Positions 17,880-27,578 of a DNA stretch of 64,000 nucleotides are shown here, piece by piece. Source of the DNA: Chitinophaga polysaccharea. Lineage in GTDB: Bacteria > Bacteroidota > Bacteroidia > Chitinophagales > Chitinophagaceae. A program made the translations under genes and the position numbers. A model generated the notes under the pieces. That model was given only the letters and a program-made list of their open reading frames with translations. It was not told the origin of the DNA and did not search any database. How positions within the stretch are numbered: position 1 is the stretch's first letter; each line of letters opens with the position of its first letter. The DNA lies in NCBI RefSeq assembly GCF_902150045.1, contig NZ_CABFVU010000001.1:3471659-3535658 (forward strand), in the 5' to 3' direction.

Positions 17880-18798
17880 AATAATGTTTTTTGAGCAGCG
17901 GGATAAATATTTCAGAATATTTCGGGCCGTCGAGCGAAATAAAAAAGTGATTCCCGCTCATTTTGAATACTCCTTCTTTACAATTGGTGCTGATAAAGTT
18001 GTACATGGGCATGCCAGCGGTGGCAAAGTCCATAGGCACCGGCAGTTTGAGATAATTGCCACCCGCTATCCGTTTGGTGGCGAGATAGGCATGGTTCTTT
18101 TGCAGTTGTATATGTGCGCCAATAGCCGATGCAGGGATCAGCAGTCCGGCAAACATGGATAATTTTTCATAGTTGGTTACAGGTACTGCATCGAGGGTTC
18201 CCGTAATGATCCTGCTTTGTGGCAGATCGTATAATGTCTGCATCTTTTTAAACAGGTTGTGATAAAAGTTCATCCTGGCGATCATTTCTGCGATGGGGTC
18301 CTGGCCCCGGGAGATGAAGGAGTAGTAGAGGACGCTGTCAGGCATCCTGATCTTTTCACAGCGATCGTAGTTGAACAGTTCCTGGAATGCTTCATTGCCC
18401 AATGCGTTGGTAATGGTTTTAGTGATCTGGAGTGTTCTGCTTTCATTGGGCAGGATAATGATACGGCGGAAATCCTTGGGGCTTTCTTTAAAGTGCAGCT
18501 TGAAGGCTTTGCTGAAAGCGGCGATGGTGGCATATCCGCAATATTCGCTTATTTCGCTGATGTTATAACCGCTATGCCGTAACAGGCCTGCACCCAGTTC
18601 CAGCCGGTGCCGCTTTACATAGTGCCAGAATGGTTCTCCCATATAGCTGGCAAAGGTGTGATAAAAATAGGAATAGGAAATACCGAGGCGTTCGGCCACA
18701 TCTTTAATGTTGAAGGGATCACTCACATGATCATCTGCATAAGATAATCCCTGTAAAGCAAAATTTTCGAGTTGTTCTTTGGTCAGTAGGGCGGCCAT
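17878..18798 (-). CDS. AraC-family regulator with GyrI-like effector domain
   Basis: Transcriptional regulator of 306 residues. The AraC double helix-turn-helix is N-terminal (about 10-115), with FNIKDVAERLGISYSYFYH and the second helix NISEISEYCGYATIAAFSKA followed by FKESPKDFRR. The C-terminal 160 residues look like a GyrI/SOUL-type small-molecule-binding domain. Its target is unknown; the convergent GH20-like gene and the genes upstream give no clear clue. Confidence 0.87.
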   Translation of the reverse strand: MAALLTKEQLENFALQGLSYADDHVSDPFNIKDVAERLGISYSYFYHTFASYMGEPFWHYVKRHRLELGAGLLRHSGYNISEISEYCGYATIAAFSKAFKLHFKESPKDFRRIIILPNESRTLQITKTITNALGNEAFQELFNYDRCEKIRMPDSVLYYSFISRGQDPIAEMIARMNFYHNLFKKMQTLYDLPQSRIITGTLDAVPVTNYEKLSMFAGLLIPASAIGAHIQLQKNHAYLATKRIAGGNYLKLPVPMDFATAGMPMYNFISTNCKEGVFKMSGNHFFISLDGPKYSEIFIPLLKKHY

Positions 18799-19253
18799 AC
18801 AATATGAGGGATTTAGTTGATTTTCATCGGATCCGGTACGCTGATCTAAGTCCTGTGTCAGAAGATAATTACGTGAAATATGATGCCTAATTTAATTTTT
18901 TTTACGGTTCTCCCGGAGTAAATTTTCAGATCATTTTATATGATTGATTTTCAGAATGATACACGACGGTCTTAGTGTAAATATTTTTAATATATAGAAA
19001 AAAGCTACCGGGAACTTAGGTTCGCGGCAGGAAAAAAATCAAAAAAGCTAAAATGGACAAACCGGTAACTGCAGGAATGAATAAATTTGATAGTCGTGTC
19101 ATGTATATACCATCAGTCAGGCCAGTCAAAAGGATCATTAACCATTAAAGTCATTTTGTCCTATAAATCCTGTTATGGAGTTGCGGCCGGTCGCAACGCC
19201 ATTGTCCGGCAGTTCAGCATAGTTGGCACAGGGAAGTTTAACCTTTTTATTTT
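18799..19253. other. Intergenic region, 455 bp, no supported gene
   Basis: AT-rich spacer between the AraC gene and the next rightward gene. It holds a 31-codon open frame (19053-19148) with no recognisable product and a small hairpin GTTGCG-N6-CGCAAC at 19180-19197. No promoter matching TTTG-N19-TAnnTTTG stands out. Confidence 0.5.
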
Positions 19254-19484
19254 ATGGTAGCCGTCATCATTGTTTTAGTTTTATTATTGTTATTGGGCTG
19301 GACGATATTGTTCCACCATTTCAGGGCCTTGCGGGCAGCAAATGTTAATCTTGTGAAGCAGGAACAGAAAGAAGCTTCGTTATTATTCCAGCTGCACGAG
19401 GCGAAGGAAAGATATTGCAGACTCGAAGAAAAGCTGCGGAAGCTGCAGTATGAGCTGCAAAAACAAAAAGAGAATCATCACTGA
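19254..19484 (+). CDS. Small membrane-anchored coiled-coil protein
   Basis: A 76-residue protein with one N-terminal membrane helix (VAVIIVLVLLLLLGWTILFH) followed by a charged, heptad-rich helix from about residue 33 to the end (EASLLFQLHEAKERYCRLEE and on). The topology suggests a membrane-tethered coiled coil. No family is recognised. It precedes the DsrE-like gene by 68 bp. Confidence 0.6.
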   Translation: MVAVIIVLVLLLLLGWTILFHHFRALRAANVNLVKQEQKEASLLFQLHEAKERYCRLEEKLRKLQYELQKQKENHH

Positions 19485-19552
19485 TAATAACATCCACCTG
19501 GTTTTGATGCCATTGCTTCCGGGTTTAACAATATTTAGTTAGGTTTGCCGGC

Positions 19553-19900
19553 ATGCAGGTAGTTTTTCAGATCACATCCGGGGAGCAGCATGCCCATTTA
19601 TCTATGCTGGGGCAACTCAATAATCTGCTTAATTATACCAGCGAACGTGAAGCACGTATAGCCGTGGAGGTGGTAGTGCATGGCCACGCCTGGAATCTGC
19701 TGCTGGCAGAAGGGCATCCTTTCCCTGAAAAAGTGACCGCTTTGCATGAGCGGTCCGTCCGTTTCCTTATTTGCAGCAATACCCTGAACAGCCACCAGCT
19801 GACAGTGCAGCAGCTGTTTCCCTTTGTGGAAGTAGTACCTGCGGCCATAGCGCACCTGGTGGAAAGGCAGCACCAGGGATGGGCTTATATAAGATGTTAG
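19553..19900 (+). CDS. DsrE/DsrF-like family protein
   Basis: A 115-residue single-domain protein of the DsrE/F-like (COG1416-type) group. Recognisable are MQVVFQITSGEQHAHLS, the strand IAVEVVVHGHAWNLLL, VRFLICSNTLNSHQL and the tail VVPAAIAHLVERQHQGWAY. The conserved Cys of the group is present in FLICSNTL. Members may handle persulfide sulfur, but this protein's role is not known. Confidence 0.85.
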   Translation: MQVVFQITSGEQHAHLSMLGQLNNLLNYTSEREARIAVEVVVHGHAWNLLLAEGHPFPEKVTALHERSVRFLICSNTLNSHQLTVQQLFPFVEVVPAAIAHLVERQHQGWAYIRC

Positions 19901-20024
19901 TTTAATTGTTTATTAGTTAATTGGTTTATTAGTTTATTTTTACATTTTTAAAGTAGTTGTGCCAGAAATGCAGCAGAAAGTTTGAGGGGGAGGCACCAAA
20001 TAAAAATTGTGGTAATAACGTTAA

Positions 20025-20936
20025 ATGGATGCACGATCAAATAGGACTAACCTCTTAAACTTAAATACATTGAAATTCTCCAAATCTACCGGAATACTGT
20101 TGTTATTCATGGCAGTTCCCTTTTTTACCTTTGCGCAGGACTGGCATGTCGGCGCTTTTGCAGGTATTTCCAACTACAGCGGGGATCTTACCCAGCAACG
20201 GGTGGATATGAAATATACCCGGCCTGCACTGGGACTGCTGGTGAGAAAAGACATTAACCGTTACCTTACTATCCGTGCCGCCTTTACCTGGGGAATTGCC
20301 ACAGGAGCCGACAGCACAAATACAAGCAAAGACCTGCTGGCCCGCAACCTGAGTTTCCGCTCAAACGTATTTGAAGGTAGCCTGATTGGCGAGATCAACT
20401 TTTTTGACCTGGATGAAAAAGGATTTACGCCTTATGTATTTGTAGGTGTGGGAGGTTTCGGCTTTGATCCTACAGCGAAAGACCAGTCGGGTAACCGGGT
20501 AAGGCTTCGGCCCCTGGGTACCGAAGGGCAGGGATTACCTCAATACCCCACCAGGCAGCCTTACGACCTGTTTTCCTTCTCTTTCCCTTTTGGAGCCGGT
20601 ATAAAGGCCAATATCAATGAAAAATGGACACTTGGATTTGAAATAGGGCTTCGTCCTACTACCACGGATTACCTGGATGACCTGAGCACTAATTATGTAG
20701 ACCAGAACACGTTGCTCACTTACCGTGGCCAGAAATCGGTGGATATGGCTTACCGTGGCGATGAAATAACCGGCAAAGCGACGCCCGGAACCTATCCTGC
20801 GGATGGCACTATACGTGGTTCCGATAAATATAAAGACTGGTATGCCTTTTCCGGCTTTACCATTACCTACCGTTTGGGTGGTGGCAGCGGCTGGGGAAAA
20901 CCGAAGGCTACCCGCTGCCCTATACTGAGGCCATAA
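20025..20936 (+). CDS. Outer-membrane beta-barrel protein, DUF6089-like
   Basis: A 303-residue exported protein with a signal peptide ending at FTFAQ and a mature part beginning DWHVGAFAGISNYSGDL. Alternating amphipathic strands (for example YLTIRAAFTWGIATGA and GFTPYVFVGVGGFGFDP) indicate an outer-membrane barrel of the DUF6089/OmpW-like type common in Bacteroidota. The signal sequence would also fit a TTG start 14 codons downstream (KFSKSTGILLLF); ATG at 20025 is kept. Function unknown. Confidence 0.75.
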   Translation: MDARSNRTNLLNLNTLKFSKSTGILLLFMAVPFFTFAQDWHVGAFAGISNYSGDLTQQRVDMKYTRPALGLLVRKDINRYLTIRAAFTWGIATGADSTNTSKDLLARNLSFRSNVFEGSLIGEINFFDLDEKGFTPYVFVGVGGFGFDPTAKDQSGNRVRLRPLGTEGQGLPQYPTRQPYDLFSFSFPFGAGIKANINEKWTLGFEIGLRPTTTDYLDDLSTNYVDQNTLLTYRGQKSVDMAYRGDEITGKATPGTYPADGTIRGSDKYKDWYAFSGFTITYRLGGGSGWGKPKATRCPILRP

Positions 20937-20967
20937 TAAATTAATACTCATGCTTTAACGATAGTAT

Positions 20968-20995
20968 AAATCCCGGCATACGCCGGGATTTTTTT
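20968..20995 (+). terminator. Terminator after the beta-barrel gene
   Basis: AAATCCCGGC, a 4-nt loop and GCCGGGATTT form a perfect 10-bp stem that runs into a T tract, 32 bp after the stop codon. Confidence 0.9.
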
Positions 20996-21157
20996 ATTGG
21001 CATAGTTGTTGAATTTATGAGTTCAAACAGGTATAAATGCAGCCACCAGCTTATGGCGGATCGCAGTATCACAAATCGCGGAGAGAGTAATGAAACAACA
21101 GCCCGCAAAAATAAGTTGGTGCGCCACTGCCTGTTTTGCTAACGAAAACGAAGTGCC

Positions 21158-21475
21158 ATGAAGAAGTTTTTAAATATAGCTTCCGTGATGTTGATAACAG
21201 GTGCCATGAGCGTTTCCGCGCAGCACCGGCCGCCCGCACCACCACTGCCGCCAAGGCCTCCGGCACCGGCACATTTACCACATCCACCGGCGCCGCCTTT
21301 GCCACCAGGGCTGCCCAGGCCACCAAGGCCTCCGCATCACCGGCCGCCGCATCCACCGCATCATTATAAAAAGCACTATAAGAAACGGCATAAGCCTCGC
21401 AGGTATACTTTTATCGAATATCCCGGATCCGTTTATGTTGTTGCTGATGCGTCCTTTACCCGGTATACGGGCTGA
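21158..21475 (+). CDS. Secreted proline-rich, histidine-rich small protein
   Basis: A 105-residue protein with a signal peptide ending SVSAQ (residue 22). About 45 residues of Pro-rich repeats (PPAPPLPPRPPAP, LPRPPRPPHHRPPHPPHH) follow, then a basic stretch YKKHYKKRHKPRR. The short ordered tail is YTFIEYPGSVYVVADASF. The Pro/His/Lys composition suggests a wall- or surface-associated, possibly metal-binding protein. No family is assigned. Confidence 0.6.
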   Translation: MKKFLNIASVMLITGAMSVSAQHRPPAPPLPPRPPAPAHLPHPPAPPLPPGLPRPPRPPHHRPPHPPHHYKKHYKKRHKPRRYTFIEYPGSVYVVADASFTRYTG

Positions 21476-21536
21476 AAATGAATAACACACCACAACTTTT
21501 ATTTGCCAACCGATCTTGAACTAAAAACCAAAAAAA

Positions 21537-21860
21537 ATGAAAAAAGTACTGCTGTTGATGCTGCTTATTGGCGGCACTGTGCTCACCACGTATGCACAAA
21601 GGGGACGCGGCCATGGATATGGACACGGACGTGGACATGACCGTTGGGATGATGACCGCTGGGAAAGATGCGAGCGCCCAAGGAGAGTGTATGTACGCGA
21701 TCGATACGATGATTGCTACCGCCGGCCACGGGTGGTATATGCAAGGCCTGCGTATTATCCGGCTGTAGTACCTGTTCCGGTACCAGTACCGCCCCCGGTA
21801 CGCTACTATCCGTCCAGGCCAAGGGCCGTATTCCACGCAGGTGTTACCATAGTGAACTGA
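21537..21860 (+). CDS. Secreted small basic RG/RY-rich protein
   Basis: A 107-residue exported protein. The signal peptide ends TTYAQ (about residue 21), followed by RGRGHGYGHGRGHDRW and arginine/tyrosine-rich segments, then a short Pro-Val linker PAVVPVPVPVPPPVRYY. Together with the proline-rich gene 61 bp upstream it forms a pair of low-complexity exported proteins. Function unknown. Confidence 0.6.
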   Translation: MKKVLLLMLLIGGTVLTTYAQRGRGHGYGHGRGHDRWDDDRWERCERPRRVYVRDRYDDCYRRPRVVYARPAYYPAVVPVPVPVPPPVRYYPSRPRAVFHAGVTIVN

Positions 21861-21883
21861 TAACTGAAAATGGAATAAATGAG

Positions 21884-21916
21884 ATGCCTCCCGTTTTTAA
21901 ATGGGGGGCATTTTTT
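21884..21916 (+). terminator. Terminator after the basic secreted protein
   Basis: ATGCCTCCC and GGGGGGCAT pair with one G-U, around an 8-9-nt loop, and are followed by six T residues. Confidence 0.75.
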
Positions 21917-21934
21917 ATTGCGGTGCGGGATGGT

Positions 21935-21942
21935 TACTTTTG
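21935..21942 (+). promoter_or_regulatory. -7 promoter element of the UbiD-family gene
   Basis: TACTTTTG fits TAnnTTTG, directly after the preceding terminator and 22 nt ahead of ATG at 21965, implying a leader of only about 15 nt. Confidence 0.4.
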
Positions 21943-21964
21943 TTGATTGGTAATAAGATTCAAC

Positions 21965-23887
21965 ATGGCATATAAACATCTCAGACATTTTATAGATACG
22001 CTGGAACAGGCAGGAGAACTGGTACGCATAAAAACTTATGTGGACCCTAAACTGGAAATCGCTGAAATCACCGACAGGGTGAGCAAATCGCCAGACGGAG
22101 GCAAAGCCCTGCTGTTTGAAAATACCGGTACCGGTTTCCCCGTATTGATCAACTCCATGGGCAGCTACCGCCGTATGTGCCTGGCGCTGGGCGTGAATGA
22201 ACTGGACGATGTAGCCGGTGAAATTGAAGATCTCTTTAAATTATTATCCAAACCCAAGGAAAGTATACTCGATAAACTGGCCCTGCTGCCAAAACTCGGA
22301 CAATTTGCCTCCTGGATGCCCAAAGTGGTAAGCGGTAAAGGCAGCTGCCAGGAAGTAGTAATGGCCGATCCCGATCTCAGCAAACTGCCGGTGCTTACCT
22401 GCTGGCCTAAAGACGGAGGCCCGTTCATCACGCTTCCCGTGATCCATACCAAAGATCCCCTTACCGGCACCCGTAACGTAGGAATGTACCGGATGCAGGT
22501 ATTTGAAAAAGATATGACCGGTATGCACTGGCATAAACACAAAGTATCTGCCAAGCACTTCATGGAATACAAGAAGCTGAATAAGCGTATGCCCGTTGCC
22601 GTAGTACTGGGCGGGGATCCTGTTTATACCTACTCCGCTACTGCGCCGCTCCCGGAAAACGTGGATGAATACATGCTGGCAGGCTTTCTCCGTAAAAAGA
22701 AAGTAGAACTGGTAAAATGTATCACCCAACCGGAAATAGAAGTACCGGCAGATGCCGATTTTGTGATTGAAGGTTATGTGGAACCTGCTGAAGACCTCAT
22801 ATGGGAAGGACCTTTCGGTGATCATACAGGCTATTATTCACTGGCCGACTGGTACCCTCGGTTTCATGTAACGGCTATCACACACCGCAAAGACGCCGTA
22901 TACCCGTCAACGATAGTAGGCATTCCGCCACAGGAAGACGCCTGGATAGGTAAAGCTACCGAACGTATTTTCCTGGCGCCTATTAAAATGACCCTGGTAC
23001 CTGAAATCATTGACATGGAAATGCCGGTGGAAGGCGTGTTCCATAACCTGGTGATTGCGCAGATCAAAAAAGACTATGCAGGCCAGGCACAGAAGGTAAT
23101 GAATGCCATGTGGGGTGCAGGCCAGATGATGTTTAACAAGATCCTGGTAGTAACAGACGACGGCACAAAGATCAATGATTACAAACAGCTGGCGCAATAT
23201 GTCTTCCAACACCTGAATCCTGCTACCGACATATACCTGAGCCAGGGCCCAATGGATGTACTGGATCATTCCTGCTCCAAAATGGGCTTTGGCGGTAAAA
23301 TGTGTATAGACGGTACCCGTAAATATGAAGAGGAGCAGGATACAGCTTTTGTAACTGTTCCTGCACCCCGTCAGATAGACACGGCGGCTATCATGCAGCA
23401 GTTCCCCGAAATAAAAGGCATTAATGCTTCCCTGCTCCAGCAGGATATTTCCTGTATACTGATAGCGGTAGAAAAAGCCCGCCCTTCGCATGTACGGGAA
23501 CTGAATGAACAGCTGTACACGCTGCCCGCACTCGCCGGTATTAAAATGATCCTCTTCGTGGAGCATACGGTAGATGTGAGCGACCTTGCCTCCGCATTAT
23601 GGCGTTTCTGCAATAACCTGGACCCTAAGCGCGACAGCTTTATAGTTCGCGTACCAAGCACTGAACCCGGCAGGTATATAGGTGGAATTGGTATGGACGG
23701 TACCCTCAAAACCAGGCTGCTGGACAATTTTGAGCGCGACTGGCCCAATATCATTGTTGCGGACGATGCCACTATCCGGAAAGTGGATACCAAATGGCCA
23801 GAACTGGGCATGGGGCCTTTACTTACTTCTCCTTCTCTTAAATATAAACAGCAGATCTATGGCGAAGAAGCGGTGGTACAACAGTAG
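21965..23887 (+). CDS. UbiD-family prenylated-FMN-dependent decarboxylase
   Basis: A 640-residue cytosolic (de)carboxylase of the UbiD family, which uses prenylated FMN to remove carboxyl groups from aromatic or unsaturated acids. Family features are the N-terminal HLRHFIDTLEQAGELVRI, TCWPKDGGPFITLPVI, the prFMN/metal region EGPFGDHTGYYS, and HNLVIAQIKKDYAGQAQKVM. It is longer than E. coli UbiD, as is usual for Bacteroidota members. A role in quinone biosynthesis is possible but not shown. ATG at 21965 is preferred over an in-frame TTG at 21947. Confidence 0.9.
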   Translation: MAYKHLRHFIDTLEQAGELVRIKTYVDPKLEIAEITDRVSKSPDGGKALLFENTGTGFPVLINSMGSYRRMCLALGVNELDDVAGEIEDLFKLLSKPKESILDKLALLPKLGQFASWMPKVVSGKGSCQEVVMADPDLSKLPVLTCWPKDGGPFITLPVIHTKDPLTGTRNVGMYRMQVFEKDMTGMHWHKHKVSAKHFMEYKKLNKRMPVAVVLGGDPVYTYSATAPLPENVDEYMLAGFLRKKKVELVKCITQPEIEVPADADFVIEGYVEPAEDLIWEGPFGDHTGYYSLADWYPRFHVTAITHRKDAVYPSTIVGIPPQEDAWIGKATERIFLAPIKMTLVPEIIDMEMPVEGVFHNLVIAQIKKDYAGQAQKVMNAMWGAGQMMFNKILVVTDDGTKINDYKQLAQYVFQHLNPATDIYLSQGPMDVLDHSCSKMGFGGKMCIDGTRKYEEEQDTAFVTVPAPRQIDTAAIMQQFPEIKGINASLLQQDISCILIAVEKARPSHVRELNEQLYTLPALAGIKMILFVEHTVDVSDLASALWRFCNNLDPKRDSFIVRVPSTEPGRYIGGIGMDGTLKTRLLDNFERDWPNIIVADDATIRKVDTKWPELGMGPLLTSPSLKYKQQIYGEEAVVQQ

Positions 23888-24356
23888 TTACCTGCTGCTG
23901 ATCCTTTTACTGGCCGGCAGCCTGCAAACTGCCGGCCAGGTGAACCCTGCCGATTTCCGCTTCCTGGATAAGCTGGAAGGCACCTGGAAGATGAATACCC
24001 GCAAAAGCACCATCGTGGAAACATGGAGCCGGAGCAACGATTCTACCTGGACAGGGAAAACCTGGCGGGTAGTGGGAACGGACAGCGCGTTGCAGCAATC
24101 CATGCAGCTGGTACGAAGAGGCGCCGACATCTTTTATATCCCTGCCTATGAAGGACAGGATAAACCCGCTACCATACATCTCCGGTTGCGGGTATTAAAA
24201 CCAATTGGTTTCGTAGCAGAAGACCTGAACAACGATTTCCCCAAAAAGATCACTTATCGCTTTAAAGATGCCAGGCACCTGGATGCACGCGTAGAAGGCG
24301 TACGGGATGGCACTATAGAGGAATACATCTTCCAGTATTCTATTTCCCGGGATTAA
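23859..24356 (+). CDS. Exported DUF6265-like protein
   Basis: A 165-residue protein with a signal peptide (YNSSYLLLILLLAGSLQTAG). A lipocalin-like domain follows, starting DFRFLDKLEGTWKMN and containing VETWSRSNDSTWTGKTWRV, typical of DUF6265 proteins. Its ATG lies 29 bp inside the end of the UbiD-family gene, so the two are probably translationally coupled. Function unknown. Confidence 0.75.
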   Translation: MAKKRWYNSSYLLLILLLAGSLQTAGQVNPADFRFLDKLEGTWKMNTRKSTIVETWSRSNDSTWTGKTWRVVGTDSALQQSMQLVRRGADIFYIPAYEGQDKPATIHLRLRVLKPIGFVAEDLNNDFPKKITYRFKDARHLDARVEGVRDGTIEEYIFQYSISRD

Positions 24357-24559
24357 AGATTCCCGATTGCGTAAATCATTTTCCCGCTTCGAGAAATGGA
24401 AGCGGAAAGGGGAACCTATTTTTGCATCACACACACGATACACAGCACCTAAATCAAAATATTCTCAATAAAGCAATAATTTGAGTTGGTCGTACAAGTA
24501 ATGCCGCACCTGTTCACGGGAAGCGGCTTTTTTGTGCCTGCCTTCGGCGCTCAGCCCCA

Positions 24560-26143
24560 CTACTTGTGGATCTCCGAAGTAAAGTTGAACTGGATCTCCG
24601 GGTTGTTGGTGCGCTCTGTATTCAGGTACCATTCCGACTGGGCCAGGTATACCAGATGGCCGTCTTTATCTTCCACGATATTGGAGGATTTAAAGCGGAT
24701 GAATTCTTCAATCTTGTTTTTAGGGCCGGTGAGCCAGCAGGCCTTGTAGAAAGGCAGGGTATTGAACTGGCAGGCGGCGCCATATTCCTGGAGCAGGCGG
24801 TACTGGATCACTTCAAACTGGAGGTCGCCCACGCAGCCAATAATTTTGCGGTTGCCGCCGTGTTGGGTAAAGAGCTGCGCCACGCCTTCATCTGTAAGCT
24901 GGCGGATACCTTTTTCCAGTTGTTTGGTTTTCAGCGGGTCTTTATTCACCAGTTCCTTAAACAGTTCAGGCGAAAAGCTTGGAATGCCGGTGATGTAAAA
25001 GTCTTCACCTTCCGTAAGGGTATCACCGATCTTGAAGTTACCGGTGTCGAACAGGCCCACCACATCGCCAGGGAAGGCATCATCTACCACGTTCTTTTCA
25101 CGGGCAAGAAAGCTGTAAGGGTTGCTGAACCTAACGTCCTTGTCTAAACGAACATGATGATAGAATTTGTTCCTTTCAAATTTGCCTGAGCAAACACGAA
25201 GGAAAGCGATACGGTCGCGGTGGCGGGGATCGAGGTTGGCATGGATCTTAAATATAAACCCGCTGAATTTATCTTCGTTCACGTCTATTTCACGCGTGGT
25301 GGCAGTGCGGTTACGCGGAATGGGAGCGATGTCCACAAAGGTATCGAGCAGGTCTTTCACCCCAAAATTATTTACGGCGCTGCCGAAGAATACGGGGGCC
25401 AGTTTACCGGCCAGGTAATCTTCCCGGTTAAAAGCGTCGTACACGCCTTCGATCAGCTCTACATCGCCACGCAGCTGGGCGGCATCTTTTTCATTGAAGT
25501 GCTCGTCGATGTAGCTGCTGCTGAGATCTGTGAGCGGCACTACATCTTCATCGGTTGCTTTCTTATTGGGTAAGAAAGATACCAGACTTTTATCGTACAG
25601 GTTGTAAACGCCTTTAAAGTCGCTGCCCATGTTAATAGGCCAGCTGAGGGGCCTTACGCGGATGTTGAGTTTTTCTTCCAGTTCATCCAGGAGATCGAAG
25701 GGATATTTACCGTCGCGGTCCATTTTATTCACGAAGATGATCACAGGCGTATCGCGCATGCGGCACACTTCCATGAGTCTTTCTGTTTGTTCTTCCACCC
25801 CTTTCACACAGTCGATCACCAGCACTACACTGTCTACCGCCGTAAGCGTACGGTAGGTATCTTCCGCAAAGTCTTTGTGACCGGGAGTATCCAGGAGGTT
25901 CACCAGGATATCGCGGTATTCGAAGGTCATTACGGAAGTGGCTACGGAGATACCTCTTTGTCTTTCAATTTCCATGAAATCCGAAGTGGTATGTTTCTTT
26001 ATTTTATTGGACTTCACCGCACCGGCAGTCTGGATAGCTCCGCCGAACAGGAGGAATTTCTCTGTCAGCGTAGTTTTACCGGCATCCGGGTGAGCGATGA
26101 TAGCAAAGGATTTTCTTTTACTGATTTCGTTAGCGTACTTCAT
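24560..26143 (-). CDS. prfC: Peptide chain release factor 3
   Basis: GTPase that recycles RF1/RF2 from the ribosome after termination. The 527-residue product has G1 [13 protein letters not shown], switch region [11 protein letters not shown]3 [11 protein letters not shown] and G4 [10 protein letters not shown]. An RF3-type C-terminal domain follows ([17 protein letters not shown]). The frame is open 23 codons further upstream, but [15 protein letters not shown] at 26143 is the family start. Confidence 0.96.
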   Translation of the reverse strand: MKYANEISKRKSFAIIAHPDAGKTTLTEKFLLFGGAIQTAGAVKSNKIKKHTTSDFMEIERQRGISVATSVMTFEYRDILVNLLDTPGHKDFAEDTYRTLTAVDSVVLVIDCVKGVEEQTERLMEVCRMRDTPVIIFVNKMDRDGKYPFDLLDELEEKLNIRVRPLSWPINMGSDFKGVYNLYDKSLVSFLPNKKATDEDVVPLTDLSSSYIDEHFNEKDAAQLRGDVELIEGVYDAFNREDYLAGKLAPVFFGSAVNNFGVKDLLDTFVDIAPIPRNRTATTREIDVNEDKFSGFIFKIHANLDPRHRDRIAFLRVCSGKFERNKFYHHVRLDKDVRFSNPYSFLAREKNVVDDAFPGDVVGLFDTGNFKIGDTLTEGEDFYITGIPSFSPELFKELVNKDPLKTKQLEKGIRQLTDEGVAQLFTQHGGNRKIIGCVGDLQFEVIQYRLLQEYGAACQFNTLPFYKACWLTGPKNKIEEFIRFKSSNIVEDKDGHLVYLAQSEWYLNTERTNNPEIQFNFTSEIHK

Positions 26144-26163
26144 ATATATCCGAAAAATGGCAG

Positions 26164-26171
26164 CAAAGGTA
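26164..26171 (-). promoter_or_regulatory. -7 promoter element of prfC
   Basis: Read leftward, TACCTTTG matches TAnnTTTG, 20 nt upstream of the chosen prfC ATG. It lies within the possible N-terminal extension and so supports the downstream start. Confidence 0.4.
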
Positions 26172-26233
26172 ACTAAATTTTTTGTCCGGCTATATTTCGT
26201 GTTTATTGGCACTGCCCGTGCCGATAAATCCGC

Positions 26234-26241
26234 TAAATTTG
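26234..26241 (+). promoter_or_regulatory. -7 promoter element of the MacB-type permease gene
   Basis: TAAATTTG matches TAnnTTTG and ends only 4 nt before the ATG at 26246, implying a leaderless or near-leaderless transcript. No TTTG was found at the standard distance. Confidence 0.35.
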
Positions 26242-26245
26242 GAAT

Positions 26246-27499
26246 ATGATAGCGACCCTTAAAATATTATGGAATAGTTTCAAAATGGCGATGCAGGAGC
26301 TGCGGGTAAATAAATTGCGCACTTTTTTATCGTTGTTTGGGATTACCATCGGCATCTTTTGCATCATCGCGGTATTTACGCTTACCGGCAGCCTGGAACA
26401 CAATATCAGGAAGGATCTGGCGGACCTGGGCGATGATGTGGTATATATGCAGAAGTGGCCCTGGGGTGGCAATGGTGAGTATCCCTGGTGGAAATATATG
26501 AACCGCCCGGAGCCGGAATATAAAGATCTCAAACCTATCCAGGATAAGGTGCAGAGCGCCAGCTTTGCTTCCTTTAACTTTGAATCGGGTAATAAGAAAG
26601 TAGAGTTTGGAGATGATTATATGGATGGGGTGACAATGATGGCGGTGACTAATGACTTTGACCAGATACAGACCTTACAGATCCTGGACGGCCGTTTTTT
26701 TGCCAACAGTGAGAGTAACAGCGGCGCCAATGTGGCTATACTGGGCTTTACGATATGGGATGGGCTTTTCCCTTCGCCGGAAGCGGCCATGGGCAAAGTG
26801 GTAAAGGTAGCCGGCAGGGATGTGAAGGTCATCGGGCTGCTGAAGAAAAAAGGGGAGAGCATGATCGGCGGGATCGGGTATGATAATGCCATCATCCTGC
26901 CATACCGGTTTGCCCGCACCGTGGTGGATGAGCGCCGTTTTGCGGACCCATACATCCTTATTAAAGCAAAACCCAATGTGAGCATGGAGCAGCTGAAAGA
27001 TGAGCTAAGGGGAGTAGTGCGCGCCAGTCACCGGTTAAGGCCTAAAGAGGAGGATGATTTTTCGCTGAATGAGATCAGTACGGCCAACGATAGCCTGAAC
27101 TCCATGTTTGCCGCCATTAATATGGGCGGGGGACTGATTGCTGTGTTTGCGCTCATTGTAGGGGCTTTTGGTATTGCCAATATTATGTTTGTAACCGTAA
27201 AGGAACGGACCAATATCATCGGGCTGAAAAAGGCTATAGGGGCGCGGCGGGGTATTATCCTGATGGAATTCCTGCTGGAAGCGGTGAGCCTCTGTTTATT
27301 GGGGGGAACGTTTGGGTTACTGCTGGTATACCTGCTTACAGTGATTATTAACCTGTCTGGTACTTTCGAGATGGTACTTTCCGCGGGATCTGTCATATTC
27401 GGGCTGAGCATATCTGCCCTGGTAGGGTTGCTGGCGGGCTTTATCCCGGCCTATACCGCCAGTAAGCTGGATCCGGTAGTGGCCATCCGGAGCAACTAA
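26246..27499 (+). CDS. ABC transporter permease, MacB/FtsX type
   Basis: A 417-residue inner-membrane protein. The N-terminal helix ([20 protein letters not shown]) is followed by a large periplasmic MacB-PCD-like domain. Three C-terminal helices belong to the FtsX domain, with the conserved segment [20 protein letters not shown] and the end [13 protein letters not shown]. No ATPase gene lies next to it, so its partner must be encoded elsewhere. MacB-type systems act as mechanotransducers or exporters of lipoproteins, peptides or drugs. Confidence 0.9.
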   Translation: MIATLKILWNSFKMAMQELRVNKLRTFLSLFGITIGIFCIIAVFTLTGSLEHNIRKDLADLGDDVVYMQKWPWGGNGEYPWWKYMNRPEPEYKDLKPIQDKVQSASFASFNFESGNKKVEFGDDYMDGVTMMAVTNDFDQIQTLQILDGRFFANSESNSGANVAILGFTIWDGLFPSPEAAMGKVVKVAGRDVKVIGLLKKKGESMIGGIGYDNAIILPYRFARTVVDERRFADPYILIKAKPNVSMEQLKDELRGVVRASHRLRPKEEDDFSLNEISTANDSLNSMFAAINMGGGLIAVFALIVGAFGIANIMFVTVKERTNIIGLKKAIGARRGIILMEFLLEAVSLCLLGGTFGLLLVYLLTVIINLSGTFEMVLSAGSVIFGLSISALVGLLAGFIPAYTASKLDPVVAIRSN

Positions 27500-27539
27500 G
27501 CAGGGCTTAAAATAACGGCAACAGCGGGGCTGTTGTACA

Positions 27540-27562
27540 GGCGGGGTTTTCCCGCCTTTTTT
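27540..27562 (+). terminator. Terminator after the permease gene
   Basis: GGCGGG, a 5-nt loop GTTTT and CCCGCC form a stem followed by six T residues. The tsaD -7 element begins 3 nt later. Confidence 0.8.
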
Positions 27563-27564
27563 AT

Positions 27565-27572
27565 TAATTTTG
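27565..27572 (+). promoter_or_regulatory. -7 promoter element of tsaD
   Basis: TAATTTTG matches TAnnTTTG and ends 6 nt before the ATG at 27579, again suggesting a very short leader. Confidence 0.4.
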
Positions 27573-27578
27573 TTCCTT

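Noticed and set aside
19053..19148. 31-codon open frame in the AraC upstream gap
   Set aside because: Too short, no ribosome-binding or family evidence, and the codon content looks random.
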